A DNA stretch of 64,000 nt from CAYQJL01 sp964612295 (GTDB lineage: Bacteria; Eisenbacteria; RBG-16-71-46; CAIMUX01; WJJG01), in NCBI GenBank assembly GCA_964612295.1, contig CAZTDY010000003.1:90871-154870 (forward strand), written 5' to 3'. Under the pieces are notes generated by a model. It was not told the DNA's origin and ran no database searches. It worked only from the letters and a program-made list of their open reading frames with translations. This document shows, piece after piece, positions 26,896 through 34,713 of this stretch. Position 1 is the stretch's first letter, and the number at the start of each line of letters is the position of its first letter. The translations under genes and the position numbers were made by a program.

Positions 26896-29565
26896 ATGGG
26901 GATGAACAGTTCGGGCGCCGGGCCGGATCTCGCCGGACGCATTGAAGCGCTTCTGCCGCTGGTCGAGAAGCCGGCGCGCTATCTCGGCACCGAAATCGGG
27001 GCTCTGCAGCGGCCGTGGACCGGCGCGCCCGCCCGTGGCGGTCCGAACGATCCTCTCACCTGGCTGCTCATCATGCCCGATGTGTACGAAATCGGGATGA
27101 GCCACCAGGGCCTGCGGATTCTCTATGACATTCTCAATCGCCGCACCGATGCTCTGGCGGAGCGAGCCTTCGCGCCCTGGATCGATATGGAAGCCCAGAT
27201 GCGCGCGGTCGGCATTCCCCTCTTCTCGCTCGAGGGTCGTCACGCGGCCGGGGACTTCGATGTCATCGGCTTCTCCCTCCAGTACGAGCTCCTCGCCACG
27301 AACATCCTGAACATGATCGATCTTGCCGGTATCGGGCTCCTCGCCAAAGGCCGCGGGGAAGACGACCCGCTGATCGCGGCGGGCGGCCCCTGCGCGGGGA
27401 ATCCGGAGCCGGTGGCGGACTTCTTCGACTTCATTCTGATTGGGGACGGAGAAGAACTCGTCGGACGGATCACCGAGACGCTGCTCAGCCTGCGCGGCGC
27501 GTCGCGGGAGATTCGCCTGCTCGCGCTCGCTCAGCTTCCCGGGGTGTATGTTCCACGCTTCTACGAGCCGGTCTACGAGGGCGGCCACCAGGTGGCCACG
27601 CGACGATTGCGCGATGACGTCCCCGCCGTTGTTCGGCGGACCTATCTGGAGAGCCTGCTCACCGCTCCCTACCCCGCCGAACCGGTCGTGCCGTTGATCG
27701 AAGCGGTGCAGGACCGGCTGACCCTCGAGATCCAACGCGGCTGCACCCATGGCTGCCGCTTCTGCCAGGCCGGCATGTTCTATCGCCCTCTGCGCGAGCG
27801 CAGCCCGGAGACCCTGACGAGCCTGGCCTGCACCGGGCTCCCGGCCAGCGGGTGGGATGAGATCAGCCTCTCCTCGCTTTCGAGTGCCGACTACTCGCAG
27901 ATTCGTCCTCTCGCGCAGACCTTTGCCAGTGCGCTGGCCGAGGAGAGGATCGGCCTCAGCTTCAGTTCCCTCAGAGTCGACACCTTCAGCGTCGAACTGG
28001 CCGAGATCGTGGCGCGGGTTCGCAAGACCGGCTTCACGTTCGCGCCGGAGGCCGGCTCCCAGAGGCTGCGAAACGTGATCAACAAGGATGTGAAGGAGGA
28101 GGACCTCCTGGCGGCGGTGGAGGCCGCCTACGCGAAGGGGTGGCAGCGCGTCAAACTCTACTTCATGATCGGTCTCCCGACCGAGACAGAGGAAGACGTG
28201 GCCGGCATCGTCAACCTGGTTGGAAAAGTGCGGTCGATCGGTCGGCAGTACGGCGGATCCCGCAAGGTCACCGCCAGCGTGGGTGCGTTCGTGCCCAAAG
28301 CCCACACGCCGTTTCAATGGGAGGCGTTCGACAGCCGCGAGAGCTTGGGGCGGAAACAGGCTCTCCTGAGGGATCGAATCCGAAGCCGCTGGTCACAGGC
28401 GCGATTCCATGAGGCCGATGTCTCCCACATCGAGGCTCTGCTCTCCCGCGGAGACCGGCGCCTCGCCCCTCTCCTGGTCAAGGTATGGGAGAAGGGCGCT
28501 CGATTCGACGGCTGGGGCGACCACTTCAGGATCGAGCGGTGGGAGGAGTCGATTCGGGAGACCGGAATCGATCCGGCCAACTACCTCGCGGCAATCCCGC
28601 CCGAGCGGGGCCTGCCGTGGGATCACATCGATCTGGGTGTCGAACGCGCGTTTCTGGAACGGGAGCGGGATCGCGCCCGGGACATGCAGATCACCTCCGA
28701 CTGTCGCGAGGGGCAATGTCACGCCTGCGGGATGGAGTGCCGCCCGCAAGCCGGGCACGCGCCGGTGCCCGAGGAGTCCGGCTGGGAGAAGCTGCGCGAA
28801 CAACTCGAGGCTTCGACTCCCAAACAAACCGCGGGTGCGTCCGCGCCCCGGTCCGCAGACGCACCCACAGAGCAGCCCGCCGCCCTTGTCGCCCGAGTGA
28901 CCTATGCCAAGACTGATCGGTTGCGGTTCATCGCTCATCTCGAAACCGGCAAGCTCCTGCAAAGGCTCTTGCGGATGACCGGATGGCCGTTGCTCTACTC
29001 GGCCGGGCACAACCCGCATCCCAAAGTCTCCTTCGGGCCACCGTTGCCCTTGGGCGTGGAAGGCGAGCAGGAACTCATCGACCTGCAACTCGCCGAGCAC
29101 CCGACGCCGGATTGGATCGAAACGACCAACGCCCGCGCACCCGCCGGGCTTCGTATCCTCTCGGCCCAGGTTCTGACCGAAAAGCTGCCCAGTCTCGCGG
29201 CCGCGGCCGTGGAGGCCGACTACCGGGTGTCGGTGCCGGATGATCTGCGCGATCAGGCCTTGCGCGAACAACGTCTGGAAGAATTCGATCGAGCCGCGAG
29301 CGTGGTGGTCCTCAAGCCCTCGAAAGGACGCCAGAAGACGGTCGATCTGAAGCGTTGCATCCCCCAGATCCGGTGGGACGCCGATCAGCTCCGCTTGCGC
29401 CTTCGCCTGCAGGAGCCGTCGGGGCACGTGCTCGGCGTCCTGCACGTCCTGCGGGAACTGTTCAAGTGGTCGGACCAGGATCTGGGCCGCTGCCGGGTGA
29501 CGCGGGAGGCGATTCTGGATGCAGAGAGGTGTCCTTTGGCGGGACCCGCCACCAATCGCGACTGA
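26896..29565 (+). CDS. Fused TIGR03960-type radical SAM protein and DUF2344 domain
   Basis: Cytoplasmic protein of 889 residues. The first ~640 residues are a B12-binding-like domain plus radical SAM core with the [4Fe-4S] motif C283-T-H-G-C-R-F-C290, followed by FTFAPEAGSQRLR and LYFMIGLPTE, hallmarks of TIGR03960. From about residue 665 (VTYAKTDRLRFIAHLETGK) it continues as the DUF2344/TIGR03936 domain, which in many bacteria is a separate or fused partner. The reaction is not established; homologues are often linked to ribosome or RNase E/G genes, none of which are here. The last 104 bases overlap the convergent CPBP gene. Confidence 0.87.
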   Translation: MGMNSSGAGPDLAGRIEALLPLVEKPARYLGTEIGALQRPWTGAPARGGPNDPLTWLLIMPDVYEIGMSHQGLRILYDILNRRTDALAERAFAPWIDMEAQMRAVGIPLFSLEGRHAAGDFDVIGFSLQYELLATNILNMIDLAGIGLLAKGRGEDDPLIAAGGPCAGNPEPVADFFDFILIGDGEELVGRITETLLSLRGASREIRLLALAQLPGVYVPRFYEPVYEGGHQVATRRLRDDVPAVVRRTYLESLLTAPYPAEPVVPLIEAVQDRLTLEIQRGCTHGCRFCQAGMFYRPLRERSPETLTSLACTGLPASGWDEISLSSLSSADYSQIRPLAQTFASALAEERIGLSFSSLRVDTFSVELAEIVARVRKTGFTFAPEAGSQRLRNVINKDVKEEDLLAAVEAAYAKGWQRVKLYFMIGLPTETEEDVAGIVNLVGKVRSIGRQYGGSRKVTASVGAFVPKAHTPFQWEAFDSRESLGRKQALLRDRIRSRWSQARFHEADVSHIEALLSRGDRRLAPLLVKVWEKGARFDGWGDHFRIERWEESIRETGIDPANYLAAIPPERGLPWDHIDLGVERAFLERERDRARDMQITSDCREGQCHACGMECRPQAGHAPVPEESGWEKLREQLEASTPKQTAGASAPRSADAPTEQPAALVARVTYAKTDRLRFIAHLETGKLLQRLLRMTGWPLLYSAGHNPHPKVSFGPPLPLGVEGEQELIDLQLAEHPTPDWIETTNARAPAGLRILSAQVLTEKLPSLAAAAVEADYRVSVPDDLRDQALREQRLEEFDRAASVVVLKPSKGRQKTVDLKRCIPQIRWDADQLRLRLRLQEPSGHVLGVLHVLRELFKWSDQDLGRCRVTREAILDAERCPLAGPATNRD

Positions 29566-30472
29566 GGGATCGCCCCCCCCGCCTGAACAGCACCACGGGG
29601 ATTGCGACGGCCACCACCAGCGCGGTCGCCACACTCGCCTCCACGCCGTAGGCCCCCCCGCTCCAGAGCGTGGACGTCTCGAGCTCAAACGCGATCAACC
29701 CCGGCAAAGGAAAGCCGCTCAGCGGCAGCCCGGACAGTGCCAGGAACAGGTTCCAGCCCGCATGCACGCCGATGGCCGTCCACAGGCTGTGTCGCGCTCG
29801 AATCAGTCCAAGGAGAACCCCGATCAGAAACGTGTTGAGGAGGGCCAATCCTCCACCCGAGGGATTGAGAAAGTGGGCCAGTGAAAAGAGCACGGCGCTG
29901 CCGAAGAGGGCGACGCCCCCCCCGCGCCAATGGCCCAACTGCCTGAAGAGGTACCCGCGAAAGACGATCTCCTCGAGCCCGCTCTGAAAACTGAAGCCCA
30001 CCGCGTACGCCAGGACGAGCAGAGCAGCCCGCACCCAGCCCTGGTCCAACAGGTTTCCCCACCGAAGAGCGTCGATCGATCCCCCGCCGGTCAGCAGCAG
30101 TCCCAGGATCGCCAGGAGAGTGAGCCCTGCGAGCCCTCCATTCAGCATCGCCCTCAGTGGTCGCCTGGTCCGAGGGAGCCAGAGCACCGACCAGGGCACC
30201 CGGTCGTATCGGACATGAAAGAGAGCCACGATTGTCAGAGCGAGGGGCAGAAAGGAGAACGCGGCGAGCATGAGCGGCCAGAGGGGCTCTTCGCCTCCCT
30301 CCCCCGGCAGCCAAACCGTGATCCCGGCGCGCTTGAAGAGCGCGAGAACCAGCAGGCTGTGAAGGAAATTGGCGACGACCGTGGTCACCACGAACAGCGC
30401 CATCCGCGTGAGCGGATGGCCGCGTCCGGGCGGTCCCCAGGTCCAGTTGCTGTCCTCGGATGACTCGGTCAT
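29462..30472 (-). CDS. CPBP family intramembrane metalloprotease
   Basis: Polytopic membrane protein of 336 residues with about eight hydrophobic segments and the Abi/CaaX-protease motifs: EE-x-x-x-R in GLEEIVFRGYLF, a His in FSLAHFLNP and a final HAGWNLF. These residues coordinate the metal in Rce1-type glutamic proteases. Substrates in bacteria are mostly unknown. The start ATG has AGGGG five bases upstream. The C-terminal tail, rich in Pro/Ser/Gly, is read opposite to the end of the radical SAM gene and may be dispensable. Confidence 0.82.
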   Translation of the reverse strand: MTESSEDSNWTWGPPGRGHPLTRMALFVVTTVVANFLHSLLVLALFKRAGITVWLPGEGGEEPLWPLMLAAFSFLPLALTIVALFHVRYDRVPWSVLWLPRTRRPLRAMLNGGLAGLTLLAILGLLLTGGGSIDALRWGNLLDQGWVRAALLVLAYAVGFSFQSGLEEIVFRGYLFRQLGHWRGGGVALFGSAVLFSLAHFLNPSGGGLALLNTFLIGVLLGLIRARHSLWTAIGVHAGWNLFLALSGLPLSGFPLPGLIAFELETSTLWSGGAYGVEASVATALVVAVAIPVVLFRRGGRSLSRDWWRVPPKDTSLHPESPPASPGSGPDPGPTT

Positions 30473-30508
30473 GGCAGCCCCTGGCCCACCCGCCCGCAAA
30501 TGCGCGGG

Positions 30509-31660
30509 CTACGGCAAGAACGCTCGCACGTTGGCGAGTTTGGCCGGTAGATACTCGTCGATCACGTAATTGAGGCCCCATTTGGCCAGCGCCTGCTGCT
30601 CGGCCCTCACGCCCATCTTGAGCAGCATCTCGACCGCCTTCTTCCAGGGCTTGTGCTGCTGGAAGAAAGGATCGTTCTTCAGGGCATCCTTGGCGCGCTT
30701 GACATCCACATCCTTCAGGGGGTGGGTGGGCAGTTTGTAGTCTTTGATGTCCTGCGGCGTGACGCCCAGGAAGTGCGCCTTCGGAACGCAGAAGAACTGA
30801 TTGATGTGGGCCGCGTTGCCGCTGCCGACCTTGAGCGTGCGATAGATGTTCGAGATCCCGTAGGGATCACAATCGACGAACGCGTACACCGGAATCTTCG
30901 CGGACTCGGACAGACGACGGATGAAGCGGCGCGTCGAACGCGTCGGAACACCGCTCATGCTGACCAGAATGCAGTTCGCGGTCTTCCAGAACTTGTGGCT
31001 CTGGAGGCGCTGGAACATACCCCCGGTTTCGATCGCGATGATGAACTTCGCCTTCGTTTCGAAGGAGAGGTGCTCCACGCTGCTCGGAATCGAATAGGCC
31101 CCCGATCCGAAGCGCGTGCAGTCGATGCGCTCGACCTCCCCCGATTCCATGTCGGGATCGTAGACGACCAACTCGCCCGCCACCGCTCCCCCGTGCTCAT
31201 CCGGCACGAACCGCAGCTGTTCGCGACTGACCGAATCGACCGAGAAGAGAGCTTCGATGTCATCCATGACCGCGTCGGACTCGGTCTGCTCCTTGAACAT
31301 CGCATCTCCCCAGTTCTTCGACTGGTAGTACGCATCTCGCTTGGTGGCGAAGTCGTTCGTCTCGATGAGTTCCTTCGACAGACTCATCAGGCGGAGCGAC
31401 TGGGCGAAGGTCTTGACCGTGTTGACCGTCAGGGTCCGCACCTTCTTCTGCCGTCCGATCTCGAAGTAGCCATTCTTCAGCGAGTAGGAGACGTTCGACA
31501 GGGACCGCACGGGAAGCTTCAGCTCGGGCTTGTCACGCTTGAGAATGCGCTGGTTGATGTTCAACGCCGTGTTCGTGATCAACTTGACCGTGCGCTGGTT
31601 GTCTTTCTCATTCTGCTTGCGAATCTCTACGATGCGCTTGCTGGTCACCTTGCGAGCCAT
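30509..31660 (-). CDS. top6A: DNA topoisomerase VI subunit A
   Basis: Spo11/Top6A homologue of 383 residues, the DNA-cleaving subunit of type IIB topoisomerase. The winged-helix catalytic region carries the tyrosine pair Y111-Y112 in KRDAYYQSKNW, one of which should form the 5'-phosphotyrosine link. The Toprim domain has Glu211 in IAIETGG and Asp263/Asp265 in VDCDPYG for Mg binding. Length matches archaeal subunits. It lies 33 bases after top6B with its own AGGAGG site, in the same gene order as in archaea. It relaxes and decatenates DNA with ATP together with subunit B. Confidence 0.93.
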   Translation of the reverse strand: MARKVTSKRIVEIRKQNEKDNQRTVKLITNTALNINQRILKRDKPELKLPVRSLSNVSYSLKNGYFEIGRQKKVRTLTVNTVKTFAQSLRLMSLSKELIETNDFATKRDAYYQSKNWGDAMFKEQTESDAVMDDIEALFSVDSVSREQLRFVPDEHGGAVAGELVVYDPDMESGEVERIDCTRFGSGAYSIPSSVEHLSFETKAKFIIAIETGGMFQRLQSHKFWKTANCILVSMSGVPTRSTRRFIRRLSESAKIPVYAFVDCDPYGISNIYRTLKVGSGNAAHINQFFCVPKAHFLGVTPQDIKDYKLPTHPLKDVDVKRAKDALKNDPFFQQHKPWKKAVEMLLKMGVRAEQQALAKWGLNYVIDEYLPAKLANVRAFLP

Positions 31661-31693
31661 AGACCCTCCTCGCGGTTGGCTCCGATGCGCGGC

Positions 31694-33517
31694 CTACATC
31701 TTGCGACTTTTTTCCAGGACATCGGTCAGCGTGGCAATCGTCTTCTCCCGGGATCGATCCGTCAGGCCCAGGATCTCCTGGAGTGCGTGTCCGATGTGCG
31801 GGATGTATTTCTGAATGTAGGTGCGTTTCTTGTGTTCCTCGGCCAGGCGACGGTGGCGACCGATGTGGAGCGCGACCCGGCGGCCGCATTCCTGCAGCGC
31901 CAACCTGATCTCCTTCAGGATCTCGGGGTAGTGGGCCACCGCCTCCTTGCTCTCGGAGGTGAAGGGCACCCAGACCGAGGCGATGTGAACGACGAGAACC
32001 ATCGGTCCGCTGGGCATCGCCCCGCGGCTCTGGGAGATCCGGTAGTTGCGCCAGGGCAGCTCGGTCACCGCCTTGCTGATCGCGCAGGCGCCGCGCTGGT
32101 ACTGGAGCGGAACCCGGTTGGCGTAGCGATAGAGCTCGATCAGCTCGTCTCCGGAGAGGTTGCCTCCATAGGCCAGGCCCGCCTCCACCTGGAAGGGATT
32201 CCCCCGGTACACCGCCGGCGGACGGGTCACCGTGGTGTAGAAGTCTGCTTCCACCCGGTTCTCCAGCGCCTTGCACAACACCTCCTCGCCCACCGGCGAG
32301 AGGCAGTCGGTCGGGGGCGCCATGATCTTCACCCGGGAGAGGGCGCTGTGCAGGGCCTCGGCATCTCCCCTGGCGAGGGTGCGCGGCCGGCTGCGCGGGG
32401 TCATCGCCACCTTGGCCTTGCCGAGCTCGACGAACAGGTCCGTGATGACCTTGTTGCCCACCCGGGAGAACTCCTTCTGGAGGAAGGACTGGACGTTCCG
32501 CGCTCCGGTATCCTGCAGCATCTTGAGCAGCACGCCGAGCTCCACGCCATGGGGATGGGGCCTGATCTCTCGCGGTTCACGGGGGAGATCCTCGGTCGCG
32601 CGATCGTAGACGATCGACTCGGACTCGCCATTCTTCGCCGGGGGGGTGTAGACGATGCGTGCGTGCGGATTGGTGACGGCCACCTGCTTGAGATACTTGT
32701 CGATCGAGTGGCGCCCCTTCTTGTACGTCCCCTGCAACACAATCGCCACCCGGGTGCCGTGGTCCTTCTCCCACTCGACCTCTTCCTCGGAGAGGAGGTC
32801 GGGCGCATTCTTCTTCGTGTTGATCGCCAGCTCGAAGTGGCGCGCCGCGCTCCGCGGGCCGGTCCTCGAGATGATCACCACCGGTTTGCCGGTGGTCAGC
32901 AGACCATACATCCCCGCCGCGGAGATGCCGATACCCTGTTGTCCGCGCGACTGTTTCAGCGTGTGAAACTTCGACCCATAGAGCAGTTTGCCGAAGATCT
33001 TGGGCACCTGTCCGCGGACGATGCCCGGCCCGTTGTCTTCGACGACCACCTTGAATCGATCCTCGGCCAGCTGAAAGACGGTCACCAGGATCTCGGGCAG
33101 GATCTCGGCCTCTTCGCAGGCGTCGAGGGCGTTGTCAACCGCCTCTTTGACGGTCGTCAGAAGCGCCTTGGCCGGATTGTCGAATCCCAGCAGGTGCCGG
33201 TTCTTGGCAAAGAACTCCGATACCGAGATCTCGCGCTGCTTGCCGGCCAGGAGCTGGGCGATTTCGGTCTTGGCCTTGGCCTTCGGGCGGCCGGTCTTTG
33301 ACGCCGTTTTCGCGGGTTTGGGGCTCGTTTTCGGCGCCGTAGCCGTTTTGGCCACCGGTTTGCCGTTCTTGCCCGCCTTGCCCTTGGGGCTCGCGGTCTT
33401 CTTTCCCCGCTTGCCTGCCGACCGAACGGCGCCAGGCGCGCCGGCCTCGGTAGCGGCCAGTTGCCCCTCGAACGAGAGCTGATCCTCAGCTGTGCGTTTG
33501 CTGCTTTTCTTGGGCAT
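31694..33517 (-). CDS. top6B: DNA topoisomerase VI subunit B with an H1-like N-terminal tail
   Basis: GHKL-ATPase subunit of topoisomerase VI, 607 residues. N box EAVDNALDA (125-133), G1 EDNGPGI (160-166) and G2 RGQQGIGISAA (191-201) form the ATP site. A transducer domain follows with the switch lysine expected around residues 430-450. Unlike archaeal subunits it begins with about 85 extra residues rich in Lys, Ala, Pro and Thr (TASPKGKAGKNGKPVAK), ending in an AT-hook-like core TGRPKAKAK. The start ATG has GGAGG eight bases upstream; the frame is open further but has no ribosome-binding site and an unlikely composition. Confidence 0.93.
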   Translation of the reverse strand: MPKKSSKRTAEDQLSFEGQLAATEAGAPGAVRSAGKRGKKTASPKGKAGKNGKPVAKTATAPKTSPKPAKTASKTGRPKAKAKTEIAQLLAGKQREISVSEFFAKNRHLLGFDNPAKALLTTVKEAVDNALDACEEAEILPEILVTVFQLAEDRFKVVVEDNGPGIVRGQVPKIFGKLLYGSKFHTLKQSRGQQGIGISAAGMYGLLTTGKPVVIISRTGPRSAARHFELAINTKKNAPDLLSEEEVEWEKDHGTRVAIVLQGTYKKGRHSIDKYLKQVAVTNPHARIVYTPPAKNGESESIVYDRATEDLPREPREIRPHPHGVELGVLLKMLQDTGARNVQSFLQKEFSRVGNKVITDLFVELGKAKVAMTPRSRPRTLARGDAEALHSALSRVKIMAPPTDCLSPVGEEVLCKALENRVEADFYTTVTRPPAVYRGNPFQVEAGLAYGGNLSGDELIELYRYANRVPLQYQRGACAISKAVTELPWRNYRISQSRGAMPSGPMVLVVHIASVWVPFTSESKEAVAHYPEILKEIRLALQECGRRVALHIGRHRRLAEEHKKRTYIQKYIPHIGHALQEILGLTDRSREKTIATLTDVLEKSRKM

Positions 33518-33837
33518 GCAATACCTCCAAGTGGGTCGTCGCAGGCATTCTAGGGAGGCCAGGCGCGCCGTCCAGTGCAAATTACGCCTCCTCGGCCGCC
33601 GGGCCGCCGCCGGAGAGCCCCCGAGCCGGTGCAAGACGCCTATCCGGCCTGGGGATCGTAACTGACGTGGCGTCTCGGATTCAGCCCTTCGGGACAGAGA
33701 GGCCCCCAACTGCCGGCCTGATGATACGTCCACCCCGATCACCTGCGCGCTCAGGTTGCTGTGCAAGCCGGCAAACGCAATCCCGACGCGGATGAAGGAA
33801 ACGACACCTATACGGGAACAGATTTCACAAGTGAGTG

Positions 33838-33866
33838 TTGACAGGGTTTCGGTGTCTGTCTAACTT
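33838..33866 (+). promoter_or_regulatory. Sigma-70-like promoter for the H1-like gene
   Basis: Perfect -35 TTGACA, 17-base spacer and a weak -10 TAACTT. It lies about 200 bases upstream of the start codon, so a long 5' leader holding the two hairpins would result. Confidence 0.45.
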
Positions 33867-33876
33867 GGGCCCGGTA

Positions 33877-33898
33877 GATGATCCGTTAGACGATCATC
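33877..33898. promoter_or_regulatory. Operator-like inverted repeat
   Basis: GATGATC and GATCATC separated by 8 bases, starting about 10 bases downstream of the -10 box. The position around +5 to +30 fits a repressor site, perhaps for the HTH protein encoded downstream. Confidence 0.4.
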
Positions 33899-33920
33899 CA
33901 GTATAGGTGGACAGAGAGGA

Positions 33921-33941
33921 CACTTCTACAGCAAAGAAGTG
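33921..33941. promoter_or_regulatory. Hairpin in the putative 5' leader
   Basis: CACTTCT, 7-base loop, AGAAGTG: a perfect 7-bp stem. It would form in the leader RNA or act as a second operator. There is no T-run, so it is not a terminator. Confidence 0.4.
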
Positions 33942-34063
33942 CACACCTGTTCCGCCGTTGTTCGTGAAACAGCTCCGTTGCGGCCGCCGGTCACGTGCGG
34001 CGCGGCGGGTCCACCTGAGGAACCAAGCGCACATTCGGCCCCTCAACCACAAGGAGTGTTGAC

Positions 34064-34552
34064 ATGCCTGTTGCCAAGAAACGTAAGGCTCTCACGCCGG
34101 CGCAGCGGATCGCGCGCGAGAAGAGGATCATCGCCGACCTGAAGGCCGGCAAGCTCAGCTATCGCCGGATTGCGGCGAAGCACAGTGTCTCTCTGCCAAC
34201 GGTCAATTCCAAGGCCCGCAAGGCCGGCATCAGCCGCAGTCGCCGGGGACCGGCCGCGAAGGCGACCACCCGCCGCGTCGTGCGCAAGGCCACGGCTCGG
34301 GCCCGGACCACCACACGGGCCAAGGCTCGCACCAAGACCACGCGCAAGGCGGCCACCACGACCGCGAGTGCTCGCAAGGTGACCCGCAAGACGACGCGGA
34401 AGCCGGCCCGGACGGTGGCCCGCCGCACGGTGGCCCGCTCGGTCGAACGCTTCCAGACGGGCTTCCGGGAGCTGGTCATGGCGCACTACCCGAACATGTC
34501 CCTCAGGAACTTCGAGAAGCTGACGAAGGCCGTCGAGAAGGTCCTTCCGTAG
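34064..34552 (+). CDS. HTH protein with histone H1-like tail
   Basis: Basic protein of 162 residues in three parts. Residues about 12-54 form a homeodomain-like helix-turn-helix (IIADLKAGKLSYRRIAAKH then SLPTVNSKARKAGI). Residues about 57-125 are an Arg/Lys/Thr/Ala tail (ARARTTTRAKARTKTTRKA) like H1 or AlgP tails. Residues 126-162 return to a normal composition and form one or two helices (FQTGFRELVMAHYPNMSL, NFEKLTKAVEKVL). It probably binds and condenses DNA in the nucleoid. AAGGAG lies seven bases before the ATG. A strong terminator follows, and it is divergent from topoisomerase VI. I know no named family with this three-part design. Confidence 0.75.
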   Translation: MPVAKKRKALTPAQRIAREKRIIADLKAGKLSYRRIAAKHSVSLPTVNSKARKAGISRSRRGPAAKATTRRVVRKATARARTTTRAKARTKTTRKAATTTASARKVTRKTTRKPARTVARRTVARSVERFQTGFRELVMAHYPNMSLRNFEKLTKAVEKVLP

Positions 34553-34598
34553 CTTCGGCGCACAGACGCCCCCCGGCTTCCGGCCGGGATCGCACGGG

Positions 34599-34628
34599 AT
34601 GGGGAGGCTCCGGCCTCCCCATTTGTTT
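34599..34628 (+). terminator. Rho-independent terminator
   Basis: Perfect 10-bp stem ATGGGGAGGC / GCCTCCCCAT with TCCG loop, followed by TTGTTT. It ends the H1-like transcript before trpS. Confidence 0.8.
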
Positions 34629-34713
34629 GCCCCCGATGTTGACCATGACCGGGCTTGCTGGGTAGGATGCACGCTTGGTATCAGTTTGAACGATTTCAAA
34701 CGGAGGCACCCGG

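Larger units (their letters stand above)
33805..33909. repeat. 9-bp inverted repeat flanking the putative promoter
   Basis: CACCTATAC at 33805-33813 and its exact reverse complement GTATAGGTG at 33901-33909, 87 bases apart, on both sides of the promoter. Could be a paired operator (looping) site; a 9-bp match alone is not statistically striking. Confidence 0.35.
33518..34063. other. Divergent control region between topoisomerase VI and the H1-like gene
   Basis: 546 bases without a gene. The first half is GC-rich and featureless to me. The half nearer the H1-like gene turns AT-richer and contains a sigma-70-like promoter and several inverted repeats, listed separately. Confidence 0.5.

Noticed and set aside
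26116..28317. A 733-codon antisense open frame across the barrel and radical SAM genes
   Set aside because: It spans two real genes and their junction, and its composition is that of antisense GC-rich coding DNA with no motif.
30653..33301. An 882-codon open frame antisense to topoisomerase VI
   Set aside because: It mirrors two genes with diagnostic motifs and good ribosome-binding sites. Its product is rich in Arg, Gly, Asp, Val, His without any recognisable domain, as expected for the complement of a GC-rich gene.
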